From Conoideocrella luteorostrata (taxonomy: Eukaryota > Ascomycota > Sordariomycetes > Hypocreales > Clavicipitaceae), in contig JASWJB010000010.1 in the NCBI GenBank assembly GCA_032433595.1, forward strand, positions 124,001 to 188,000: DNA of 64,000 nucleotides, read 5' to 3'. Below are positions 10,922 through 22,164 of this stretch, piece by piece (within the stretch, counting starts at the first letter, position 1; each line of letters opens with the position of its first letter). Position numbers and translations under genes: made by a program. A model generated the notes under the pieces. The model searched no databases, was not told the DNA's origin, and was given only the letters and a program-made list of their open reading frames with translations.

Positions 10922-13791
10922 TCATCTATGCTCTACGTTACTTTGGTTGATGTTGGCACCAATGAGCCACCCCACACCAGATACTAATGTTCCAGTAGCT
11001 GCTTCACGTAACTGATCGCGTTTTCTGACCCGCTGAAAAGATTCGTCGTCACGATCGCACATATTCGAACTCATAGATCCGCCAATGCTTTGTAGATTTG
11101 AAATGCTAGTAAAATTTCTCTGAGCAATGCGTGCCGTCGCCCTAGAAAGATCCAAAAGAGACATTGGTGCATCATCCGTTTGGCGTGCCGCTACGGTTGC
11201 CGTCAAGTTTCTGGAAGGCAATTGCTGCTCCACTAAGGGGTGGTCGAAGGCTCCTGGCAGAGTACTAGCATCAGCCTCAGTATCCCAGACTGCTTCATTG
11301 GCTGCCTCTTCCTTGATTGCTGAGTCAAGCTGCTCTTCGCACCGCCGGAAGCTCTTCAGTATCTCTTGAAGTTGGCTGGTTGGTGCAACTCGCAGGGCCG
11401 TTGCAAGGCACTCTATGCGTTGCTCAAGATGCCTTATCTCGGGGTTTCCACTTGCGGTACCCAAATGAGTTGGCTTTTGTGACCTCTCTGTACGAATATA
11501 TTGCCCAGCCTGCATCGCAGCTCTCCAAGACCAGTCATCTGATATGGTACATGCTGGAGCGTCTAGAGAGCTCGGAGGCTGTGCACGTAATCGACTCGCG
11601 ACAAAAGAATATGCCGTCTCAAAATCATCTTCCTTTAAGGCGGCTTCAATACACATCGCAGTGATACGATGCCCAGCTATTTCGATGTTTGGAGTAAGCT
11701 GTACCGTAGTGACATTCTCAGAAGCCCAAATCTTATGATGGTATGGTAGCCCGGCTTTAGATATGTTCACGCCCACTTCAAGGAACTCTTGAAGACGTGT
11801 GTAAGAATGAGAGTTCTGTTCGAGTATCTTTCCGACGATTGAGATAGGATCAGAATGAACACGGAGAACAACTGGACTGAACGGCTCTCCCTGTTTCAGA
11901 ACTAAACGATAATCGCTCAAGGCATGGGTGGCTTTCAAAAGTGCCTCGATTCTCTTGGTTCCTGCCAACGACGGCCCTACCGTGTGAGGTAAAGCATGGA
12001 TACTACAAGGAGTTAGTGATGTTAACTCAGCATTAAAACATGCGAAACTGACATCTCATCGCATTTCTTTAGACCTCCTCGAGTCCGATTAGGGTTTGTA
12101 GCATTATCATACGCTGCTAGAGCTGATTGATAAACTGCTTCTTGTACATATTCTGCTGACAGAGGCGATTTCTTCCCATCCTCGTAAATAGACCGTGCCA
12201 TATCATAGTCTATATGATACTGTCAGTGACGAGACATTTCTTCGAATAGATGGTATTGAGGTCTGAACGTATGCGGACTTAGAATTACTGTTAACTTACA
12301 CCCTTTTGATAGTAACAACTTCAGAAACTCTGTTTCGATGTAATGTCTATCAACCATACCAAATATGCCGCTCCCTGCAACCTCAGCACAATTTGGTTGT
12401 TCGTTATGCCACTGACGAAGCCAGAGCAGACGCGTCCGTACCTGCATCAAGTATTTACTGTCATTTACATGTGCCTGAGTGCCGACAGCTCGCATTAATT
12501 TTGTAACCTCGGACTTCTGATCTCGCTCATCGCGGAGAAACATCAGATCTCCTGCCCTTCGAACCGAAGAAGGTGAGCTATAGAGCGTCAGGATATAGGC
12601 GCTTAAGATCAGGGCGAGCAAAAGCTTCGTAGAATCGCGGCGTGGCCTTGTCAGTGGGTTATTTTGGCTAAGTAAATGATTTCTCATGTATGTGGTAGTA
12701 CGATGACCCCAAGGTGCAGACATATCAGTATTTGACAGGTCAGGCAAGGCTGACATCGCTTCTTCCAGAGACTGGTAATTTTCACCATCTGTAAACTTCA
12801 ATCTAAGCTTCGCCGCTATCGCATAAAGCCTTTCTAAGCACCCTAAACCAGTGTCCTGTATGGTATACATGCAGGCAAGGGTTGTTGTTGTGTAGCTCTT
12901 GCGAAGATGTTCCAGATACGTACTCGGGAGTTCCATGGTTAACCCATGGCTGAACTCGACGTCGTCAGGCCCGCCCCATTTTTCGAAAGCCTGGAGGGCC
13001 ACAGGCCACGATGAGGCGGCTTGAGATAGAAGTAAATCCATGGCTTCTTGCCAGCCCGGACACGTAGCTATCAGTGTCCCAGTTCCGTCATCGCTCGAGC
13101 ACTCTTTCCATCGACTAATGTCGTGTAACCAAGGCCCCAAAATACCCCGTAGACAAAGTTCAACATTCTCTCGCTGTTGTTCTGGAATATCTGAGCGGGA
13201 TAAGAGGTACTTGCTTGCCTCGCGGTCCGTCAGCTTTTCGAACTGACACAAAGAGAACTGTGGTGATTTCCCGGGTTCGGCTTCACGAGCCTTGTTAACA
13301 TAGGGCAAAACGGTGGTCACGGTCCACTTATATAGTTCAAAGCTGTGATGAGCAAATGGTAGGAGTAGATCAACGAGTTGGGCAAGCATCCCCGTTTCAT
13401 AGTTTATCTGGCGAACTCTGAGTACCAGAAAACGACCAACTGGATCCTCCGGAGGAGTTGTGTGTGCATCGGCAGAGAACAGTGGCCGAAGCTGCAACTT
13501 TTTGGCCCGTTTCTCTGCTTCATCTTCCGTCAAAGGGTTCACTGGCGACGAGTCCAAGCGATGAGCGTGGACATGATCGAACCCCCCCCGGACAATTTGC
13601 GTTAAAAACCCCACGTACACGGTGGGCCTTACTGTCTCGGGTAAAAATGTAAGAAGGATTCGAAGCAGGAGCTCTTCGTAAAGAATGGAAACATGAATTC
13701 CAGCCAGGATCGCAAGGCTATCAATGTCAGCATGTACTGCGAAGTGCACAGCAAGAAGCAACACCTTCGCGGGCGACAAGGCGCTGATCAT
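10922..13791 (-). CDS. sec39: Sec39-domain protein, Dsl1 tethering complex
   Basis: Large alpha-helical subunit of the ER-located Dsl1 tether that receives Golgi-derived COPI vesicles (NBAS/NAG relative). Exons are 12300-13791, 12053-12209 and 10922-12002, with 90- and 50-bp introns; the total is 909 aa, in the Pezizomycotina Sec39 range. The N terminus MISALSPAKVLLLAVHFAV and LLLRILLTFLPE are characteristic of the Sec39 domain. The last junctions restore MARSIYEDGKKSPLS, NPNRTRGGLKKCDE and RIEALLKATHALSDYRLVL, continuing to GEPFSPVVLRVHSDPISIVG. The C-terminal 150 residues are Ser/Asp-rich and probably flexible. The frame is open upstream of 13791, but the only other in-frame start is non-ATG. 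Confidence 0.92.
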
Positions 13792-14173
13792 GATAAATAA
13801 GACCCAAGTCCACCTCAAAACGGTTAAATTTGTGTTCCTCTATCGTGATTTAGGTGGCTGCCCGCTTGTAAATAACTTAAGTCGATGCTTTGATATATTT
13901 TAAAGTCATCGGCAGCACACGGTTAAGTCTCTTATCACTAAGCAAAATTATGCCTTAATCGGGGCGCTACGACCCCTAAACGTATACACCTTGTCGTTAT
14001 GGCACGAGAATATGCAAGGACGTTCTGTTAATCCACAATCCGAGCACGGAACCAATTACGTCGCAGCACCTCCACTGGGGATTGTCCTCGAAGTTGCTTT
14101 TAAGGTAATTGGAGTCAAAAACACCATCATTGCGCGCCCTGTCTCGACTTGTTTGAACGATCACAGGCTCACC
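13792..14173. other. Divergent promoter region, sec39 / complex I gene
   Basis: Separates sec39 (minus) from the NDUFS5-type gene (plus), so both core promoters should lie here. No further feature was recognised. Confidence 0.6.
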
Positions 14174-14614
14174 ATGGCATCGGGATATGGAATGCACGGA
14201 GGTATGCAAGTTTCTTTCACATCTTCGGCTTTGTCTTCACGTCATTTGATCACTAACGAGGCGTAGGGATTGGCCGCTGCTTTCCTTTCTGGCAGGAGGT
14301 GATGGCTAGCTATGTCGTGAACACTACGGCGGATGACGATTCTGGAAAGAAAAAATGTTCACCCGTGCTAGAGGACTACTATGAGTGCTTGCACCACAAG
14401 AAGGAGGTTTGTTCGACTTTGCCACATAATCAATTGACGGACCATGATGGCTAACTCGAGTTAATAGCACGCAAGAGCCTTGGCAATACAAGCCGCATAC
14501 GCCCGAGCCGCATCAGCGACCCCTCGAGACGACGGACCAAGTGCCAAAGAAATAAGAAACCTGGGGCTATTAGGTCAAGAGGAAGATACCAAGAAGGTGC
14601 TCAAACAAACCTAG
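14174..14614 (+). CDS. Complex I 15-kDa subunit, NDUFS5 type (CHCH domain)
   Basis: Accessory subunit of mitochondrial NADH:ubiquinone oxidoreductase, on the intermembrane-space side of the membrane arm. Exons are 14174-14201, 14267-14406 and 14468-14614; the protein is 104 aa. It starts MASGYGMHGG, runs through RCFPFWQEVMASYVVNT, then KKKCSPVLEDYYECLHHKKE, and ends with EIRNLGLLGQEEDTKKVLKQ. The second CX9C (Cys40-Cys50) is intact, but the first reads Cys14-X9-Ser24 (codon AGC at 14308-14310), so one cysteine of the usual twin CX9C is missing. Such proteins have no cleavable presequence and normally use the Mia40 disulfide relay. Family assignment rests on the conserved segments and size. 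Confidence 0.88.
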
Positions 14615-17602
14615 ACGCACGTTCCTGCGTGGCCTCGTATACAGTATATATTATGCACGTTATGTTGTGGTTAGTCGTGGTTGACAAATACTAAAACTGT
14701 CTTTATTTAATGCTCTCATGTTTCTGAGATAAGGTGGTTTAATATGCGTTGTCAGCCTCATTGTTGTGAGGTCAAAATTCGGTAACTTTCAAGACGACTT
14801 ACTACTGTTAACGTTCCTTGATTTGAAGTGCAGAAAATAGTACGGGCAACCAACTTGTTGGTGTAGTCAATATGCGCGCGGTACCATTCTCTCTCTGTGC
14901 TACATTTTCTTGAAGTTTTCTGAGTGGTATCAGAGCAATTTTTGGCAATCGGTGATGAAGTTGCACCACCGAGCTACAGGCAATTTAGTAGTCTTCGCTA
15001 TTCATTTGATCCGTGGGTATTGCAAACTGTCGTGGTACAATCGAGATTATTTGCTTCGCCCCTGGCACTCAAAGTCACCATATTTGTTTTAGTACCTGTG
15101 CAATCTGATCTTCGCCTTGTGCCGTATTTTAGCGCATAGGACTTACGAACGAAAGGCTATCAAGTCACTTACAAGATCGCGAGATGCGTTTCTGACGGGG
15201 TGCATCTGGCCACACATATATAATACTTTAGAGCAGTCTGAAGATCCCTATCTAACCTATTCTATCTCATTCATTCCGAACTTTTCGGCCAATCCTTTCA
15301 AAGAGCAGCCTCTATTTGTACGTGAGGAGGATTGCGTGCATGTGGCATCACAGAATATAAATGCTTTTATTTAAGATTAACTATGTTTCGCCTCGGCAAG
15401 GTCTAGTCAATGCCTTCATGGAGAACCCTTGGCGTCTTGGCGAAATTTTAGATGTGGATAGAGCTTGACACTGAAGCTTAGACCCTCGCGCGGTATTCAT
15501 ATTGCGGCGAGCCTTTGTGATAATTCCGCCATTCGATGTGGGCTACGCATCTCTCGACATTTGTAGTCTTGCAAATGTTTTAGTGCCTTTACTATCGCAA
15601 AATACGCCACAAATTCTGTACATCTTTAACTTGTCTAACCAGTCGACATCTCCACATAAAACGAAGAAAGCATAAAGAGTGCAAAGCGTCTACCGTCACA
15701 CTGGATGCTCCTCATTTGTTGACTTCTCTCAAGACCGCTGCAACCTGGTTTTGGCATGTTCTGGCAGTATCAAGAACAGACAATATTGATCCTTGCGATT
15801 CAAGTTAGCAAGTCGCGTCAGAAGGCGCAAGTCTAGCTGACTCTCTAAGAATAGTAACAGCGATACAAATTCTATTATATAATGAGTGGTTAGAATGTAG
15901 TGGAGAATGCTAGGATGTGTATACTTGAGAATTTTGGTGGTTGCGAAATGTAAACCTTAACCATTTGATGGAGTGAGTGCCTGCGACTACCTAAAACATT
16001 TTCTCCTCCTCGTAGGTCCAGTCAGACGCGACAAGACCGACCGCCAGCCGGAGCCACCTCTATCATTAATATCAGAGCATCGTATGTGTTGGAATTGGAA
16101 TTATGTTATATCGTGAATAGCATCATTCTGTGGCTTGAAATCTGTTCATAGCTAGACACGTACTACGCGACATGATGTGGATCGATCCATTACTGTGTGT
16201 ATCATATGTTTTGCATCGCTTCAATGAATCCATGGATAAACAGGACGATTTTTTTTTAAAAATTCCTTTTTAAAATTATATCACCAATACTAGAATTGTA
16301 TTTTTATTAATAGTGCAGCACAATATTCCGAGATTCACAAACGAGTAGCCTTTAACCCGCATTGCACTTCCATTACTCCGACCGCCAACCAAGGAGGTAG
16401 ATAACAAGTCAATGTGCATGCATGGAATAGTTGCAATATGTGACATGTAACCGAGCCTATAAAGTAGATGAGGAAGATATAAACGACTTAGCTATGGAGT
16501 CTTGCTTTGTATTTATATCTGATAAACTGATAAATATTTTTGTATATCTGGATATTAACTCTGGTTGTCGCCGGCCCAAACGGTTTGTTTGCTTAGCCTT
16601 TTTGGGTCTAAAATTGTAGCGATAAGCGAGGGCCAACCGGGGCATCTGGATTACCGGAGAAATCGCTTCTTCCCAAGCGAAGCCAGCGCCGAAAAGAAAT
16701 AATACGTGCGCACATGCGTGCGTACATGCGTGCGTTGTGACAAAGCAGGCTGGGTAGGGATCGTCACATCTGTACGAATTACGGATTAGATGAACATCAA
16801 TTCCGAAATGATGCATAACGCTCAAGCCGTCTAACTCTTAGTCTGTGCACGACACGATGGATTTCAGCTACGTGGTTAAGCCGACTGGTTTGACTGGAAG
16901 AGGTTCTGAGCAAAAACCCTACTGCAAAATGTTTGATGCATCACCCTTCAAGAGTCACGATTTCTACCGTATGGAATAAGACCTCATAGCCTAAGTGCTT
17001 GTGCAAGTGGTGGCCGGTTGCTTATATTCCCCAACATGATGATCACACAACGCTTCGCTTCATTGTTTGGTCGTACGAGCACAGCATCATCTGAGTGGCT
17101 GCAATGCCAGCTCGGCCATACACAAACCAGGGAGTCCATACATGTGCATGCCCATATTATTACCGGGAGAATGGTTCGGGACCTCGGGTTGTACTTCGTA
17201 TTTTGGCGAATCAGCTTTCATTATCATTCCAGGCTCAGCTGCACACACCTGCCGTACGCTACATGACATGTACTGAACCAGGTATGTACTCCGTATTGAG
17301 TGGATCATACGCTAATGGTAATACCGCTCGAAGAATTTCGGCCGCAAGGATGCAGGCTGGCAGGATCTACCTGATGCGACTCCTATTGCAGGAGTTGGGT
17401 GTTACAATAACTAACTGAGGGCCATCCATACGGTACAACACACAGAATGTATTCCGTAAGCTCGCCGCCTCCTTTGCCATGGGTGTAGACATAATCTGCA
17501 AGGCGTTGTCTGAATAATTAACACCGCCAAAATCTTTTGCCTCACCCGCACCTCGTACAGAGACAGATGATACTAGTAGTCATCGCGTTCCTACTTGAGT
17601 TC

Positions 17603-17668
17603 CAGGCGGAGGACAAATTACGTGAACCTTTGCAGCCGTGAAGGGTCACGTAATTTGTCCTCCGCCTG
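17603..17668. repeat. Perfect 23-bp inverted repeat (hairpin)
   Basis: The left arm 17603-17625 (CAGGCGGAGGACAAATTACG then TGA) is exactly complementary to the right arm 17646-17668. The 20-nt spacer can pair further (CCTT with AAGG), so the stem could reach about 30 bp with one mismatch and a small loop. No target-site duplication is obvious. Confidence 0.9.
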
Positions 17669-18504
17669 AGTACCTAGCAGTTATCTTCCCTTACGAAAAG
17701 GTGCCTAACGTACGAACTATTGTCCGGAACGATCCTTCCTCATTCGGACATTGCCAGTCGACTGGCCCCTGAACTGGCTTAGACATGAGACGGATATTAT
17801 CAGCATCCGTCCAATAGAGTATGGATCTTCACCTCCTCTCTTGAAGTCATGTGTTAGCGATACCGTGGCAAATACAGGCGGCCTAGCTATCACAAATGAA
17901 ACAGGCGAGGTATAGTACAGTTGGCACTAATGTAGATTGTATGGAAGTTGTTTCCTTGCACAAGTCGCAATGGACACCTAATCGCGACAGCAGAATCCGC
18001 CAGCCTTAACGGTGATGATACGTTAACGACCGGAAAAGGACACACTTACTCCGTACATTCGACAAGCCTATTTATTGGATTTGATCTAGGGGAGACCGAG
18101 AATTATCGGCTCTGTTACTTCAAAACACTGACAAAAATATAGTGGGGCAGGATCCCCCCGGCTCTGAAACCAAGCCACGAAAACGGTTACAGCTAGCACA
18201 CGGATTTGCTCTGCCAGTACTCCGTAATTTATCATTATCATCCATACAGCCGTCACCGTCCACGCGATAAAACGCGAATAGTTGTATGAATTATTATACA
18301 ACAGTGAAGTGTATACATACATGCATTCCTTATTCTATGCGTAGCTTCGCCGCGTTGGCAACGCCATTTTGAATCGCGAATTTAATTTACATTTGGTTCC
18401 AGAAACATTATACACTGGGCGAGTGAGGCGTCGAGTTCAAGTGATCCAAATTAAGATGTTCCGCTTTTTTGACCGTTGTTGTCTCCTTCGATCTCGTTGG
18501 CTTC

Positions 18505-18665
18505 AGAACTTTTTCTTTTGGGGGGGGGGTGGTTGTCGTAAAAGGCTTCCACATTTACTCCGGTACATAAAATATTACTGAACAGCGATTCCGGAGCCAT
18601 GAACCGAAGACAGGGGGGGGTGTGGATCTTCTGTTGCCGCCCCCACCAAAAGAAAACGGTTCTCT
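18505..18665. repeat. Imperfect inverted repeat with G-tracts
   Basis: The arm at 18505-18532 (AGAAC, TTTTTCTTTTGG, long G run, TGG) is nearly complementary to 18636-18665 (GCCGCCCCCACC, AAAAGAAAAC, GGTTCTCT). A second G8 tract lies between the arms. It may be the relic of a small terminal-inverted-repeat element. No transposase is present. Confidence 0.55.
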
Positions 18666-21282
18666 AACATCACTAATCAAGTCCGCCGCCACATTAAATC
18701 TCAGCTTCAGCGTCAGCACAAGCACAGGCACAGGCACAGACATGACACCGAGCGGCCTCCTCGCGCGTTGATCACATCCTGGCTTGTGTCAATTTAACTA
18801 TACTCCGGACATTATCGGGCAGTGAAAAAAGATGACAGGCAAACGAATGATTGCCATCGGCCTCTAATACTCTAAAGCACACCAATACTTCTTCACTGTC
18901 AGACCCGCAACGTCATTTATGATCAGTTTCATACGGAGGACATAAACCTGTCAGATGGTCAGTCATCAGATGAACCAAGGACTGTTCATGGTTTCTTGCA
19001 GTGGTACTTGGGAGTGTGGAGGCCCCAGCAGCGGGGCTAATAAAAGAAAAGAGTGAGAAGTGTGTGAGAAAACGCGCCTGCAGGACTGGGGAAACAACCT
19101 GATAACGACTACAAGCCCCACCACGGCCCAGTACCGAACGGCCACATCCGCACGCCTCCCAACGTCCAAACACATGAATACTTAGTTAAGTGCTTGCCTG
19201 CTCCAAGCCCCGTCCTCCGTAGGTACTCCGTAGTTATCCCACGCTTTCAATTTGCTGGTGGGTTTACTGGCCAAGATAAGGAACTCCTGGAGCCTGAACC
19301 CGAACAAAATTTTGCAATGCGATGCGATTCAATGAGTGAGACTTGACTGCACCAGTCCGCTCTCGCGCATCAAGTCATTAGACTCACTGTAGAGTGTCAG
19401 GTACATTATGTGCTGGTTACCCTTTTGAAGAAGCACGATCTTGCTCTTAAAATTTGGTGGGACAGTTTGGACGTAAGAAGGTAAGGCTGATAAAATGATT
19501 CCAGCGCTCCCCTACTAAATACCATAGGATTACAATTATGAAGTCATGACAGGAATGGTGATGGATGGTGTAAGAGGCGGCAACCAATGGACTCTAGAGC
19601 CAGGCATGTCTGGCGGCACCATCCCGCTAGTGGGATTAGGAGCCAACGGTGACGCTAGTCTGCGATATTACTGTCCCAAAGCAAACGGCCTGGTAATAAG
19701 CAACACCCCATAGGGGAGAACGGGGGTGGGGGTGAGGAGAGAATTTGTAATGTTGGTGTCATCTCGGTACGGCGGCTACATATTTTCGTGTATGTATGTT
19801 ACTAGGAAACATTCCGACATCCAACGGCATGCAAACCCTGCGCTTCTTCTGGAGAACTTTTCGGTGCATATTTTGGAACCGGTCATATCAATTACGACTG
19901 AATATCAAGACCAGAGCAAACTACAGCCTCGATATCTTTCCACCTGCCTTATCAATCAACTGGAAGTAGAGATCCACGTGTATTTACTACCATAACCCGC
20001 AGGTCTGCACCATCATATGGTAGAATATGACATCAATGTTAATAGAAAGCTGCCTCTAAAGTCGATTTGGGGATGTCTGAAACCCGAATGGGGAGGATCA
20101 GGACAGGGTAGTTGTCATCCTGCATCAAAGAGCGGAAGTCTCCAATCGTGATTCATCCTGGACATGCCCCTACGACTCCAACGGCTTTCCCTCTAACAAA
20201 TGCACAATGTGACCCGGCCTCGGCTATGTAACTATTTTCTTTCGAAAAATTGCGGCGCCTCCATGGAATTTTAGACCCCGAAAGCGGGCCACCACAGCGG
20301 CACCCCCTCTCTTAGTACCAACGTCCGTGAATTCTGCTGGCCCGCCGTTCTATCACACTCCATCTCCCACTCTCCTGGATGGGTCCGCCAATTCCAAATA
20401 TAATACTCTGTCATGTATTGAACCGTGCCACAAAGGCTAGAGATGAATTGGCTGAGATACTGGGCGGCCTGCTGATGCATTCAACCAGGCTGTTGAAGTT
20501 GCACCAAGGATGGCGATCGAATTGGCTAGGTGACTAGCCAGCACGAAACCAGGCTGCTGAATTCGTTGCTGGCATTCCTGCAGTAATTTTTGGGGCCTGG
20601 TAATTGATATTAATCATAATCATGATCCGACTGAAGCTGGTATTCTAGCTGCAGGAGTCACCGCAATCTCTAATGGACGCTGTTTTCCCCAGGCGCTAAC
20701 GTTCATGCTGATGCTGAAATCCTCGGCGTGGAAGTTATTGATAATACTTTTGTAAGGACTTGCTAGCATAGCATAATTCCTTGAGATGCTGATGTGGCTA
20801 ATTTGTAGAAGAAAAAGTCTCAATCGTAATTCACACGTACGGCGCTGCTAAGCGTCACAATAGAGCTGCTCAGCGGGCGTTGCTCTTGTTAGCTAAGCCT
20901 ATCTAGGGGGATTACAGTATCCTACAAAGGGAAGAATTGAAGGGATGGAAGCTGTGGGTTAGGATGACCGCGACAACTTCTGAATCGCTGGACCTGGCCT
21001 GATTGAACTGGATGCTCAGGTCGGAATTAATTAGGTACGAATTAACGACAAAATAAAAGCCAATGATTAATACTAAATACCATACACTAGCTTAGGGGTT
21101 TGATCGTGTCTATAATTCACGACATATTATTTCCCATAGTTGGCCAATGTCATTCGGTAGGGCATGGCCGACATGTAATGGTTTTAAGTTACGACTTGAC
21201 GAGACCACGGAAGAGAAAAAATAATTAAATTAAATGATAATATTATTAGTACTGCTAGCCTCATGAATTCTTACGTCAGGCC

Positions 21283-22164
21283 TTATGTTAATAGTGATGC
21301 CAGCTTCATTTTGTCGCAAGCTTTCCCGGAAGTTTTCCCCTCTTTGGTGTCCGCCGACGTTGGCTGCTGCCAACGTTGCTGTGGCTGTTGCTGTTGATGT
21401 GTGGGTGAGTTGGGTGCTGTAGGGAGTTGTATTTGATTGAGTATCGGAGGCAAACGATTCTGATGATCACGAGTGCCTTGGGTTTGACTGGACTGTCCCA
21501 TTAAGCTAAGACTGGGAAGTCGTGGTTCCGCTGCACTGGAACGACGCCACTCACGAAGTGGAGGCAGCCCATTGGGTGATGGAAGCGTTTGAAAAGATTG
21601 CGAGCGACCGGCTGGAGAGGTGGTATAGTTGGCATATGGATCCAACTCAGATTGCTCAGAAGAGCATGGAGATGGAAGAGCGTCATGCAACGCTCCTCTA
21701 TACTGAGGATGCCCCGATCCAGGGGATATAGGAAAGGGAGCCTGGCACAAAGGAAGGGCTGTGCTCACTCCTGGTAATGATTGTCGACGCACATCTTCAT
21801 GTGGCACCGCCGTAGGCATGATTTGACGGCGACTATGTCGTTTCAATCGATTCTGGCTGCCGTTCCACCAGTTCTTGACAGCGTTGTCGCTCCTACCGTG
21901 TAAACGTCGGGCAATCTCAGCCCATCGTTTCCCAATTTCTTGAACTAGTCTTTCGATTCGCTCGCCTTCTTCTTGAGTTATAGGGCTGTGATTGAGGCTT
22001 GGTTTGAGATTCTGGTGATACCGCTCACGGCATTGCTTTGGTGTGCGACAGCCCAGGATTGATGAGATTCGCACCCAGTTGAGAGGACCATGAACTTGGA
22101 CCAGCTGCATGAGTAGTTCATCTTCTTGATGTGACCATGGACCTCTTTTTTGAGTGGGACTCAT
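21283..22164 (-). CDS. flbD: FlbD-like Myb transcription factor, conidiation regulator
   Basis: Nuclear R2R3-type Myb factor; in Aspergillus nidulans FlbD acts with FlbB upstream of brlA to start asexual development. Single exon, 293 aa from the ATG at 22164. The start MSPTQKRGPW matches the family. The first Myb repeat (about residues 6-54) has GPWSHQEDELL and NWVRISSILGCRTPKQCRER; the second (about 58-106) has ITQEEGERIERLV, GKRWAEIARRLHGRSDNAV and KNWWNG. The remainder is Pro/Ser/Gln-rich (HQQQQPQQRWQQ) and ends with the conserved-looking DKMKLASLL. The open frame continues 37 codons upstream. A 5' UTR intron (GTATGA to CCTCAG) may lie directly before the ATG. Large gene-free flanks on both sides suggest complex regulation. 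Confidence 0.92.
   Translation of the reverse strand: MSPTQKRGPWSHQEDELLMQLVQVHGPLNWVRISSILGCRTPKQCRERYHQNLKPSLNHSPITQEEGERIERLVQEIGKRWAEIARRLHGRSDNAVKNWWNGSQNRLKRHSRRQIMPTAVPHEDVRRQSLPGVSTALPLCQAPFPISPGSGHPQYRGALHDALPSPCSSEQSELDPYANYTTSPAGRSQSFQTLPSPNGLPPLREWRRSSAAEPRLPSLSLMGQSSQTQGTRDHQNRLPPILNQIQLPTAPNSPTHQQQQPQQRWQQPTSADTKEGKTSGKACDKMKLASLLT

Larger units (their letters stand above)
14615..21282. other. 6.7-kb gene-poor region downstream of flbD
   Basis: No ORF here has recognisable protein content; all are short and lack coding character. Contents noted: an AT-rich block near 16245-16310, a perfect 23-bp inverted repeat at 17603-17668, an imperfect inverted repeat with poly-G at 18505-18665, and scattered TACTCCGTA motifs (17287, 18047, 18218, 19224). 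It could hold noncoding transcripts, decayed repeats or distal regulatory DNA. Confidence 0.55.
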
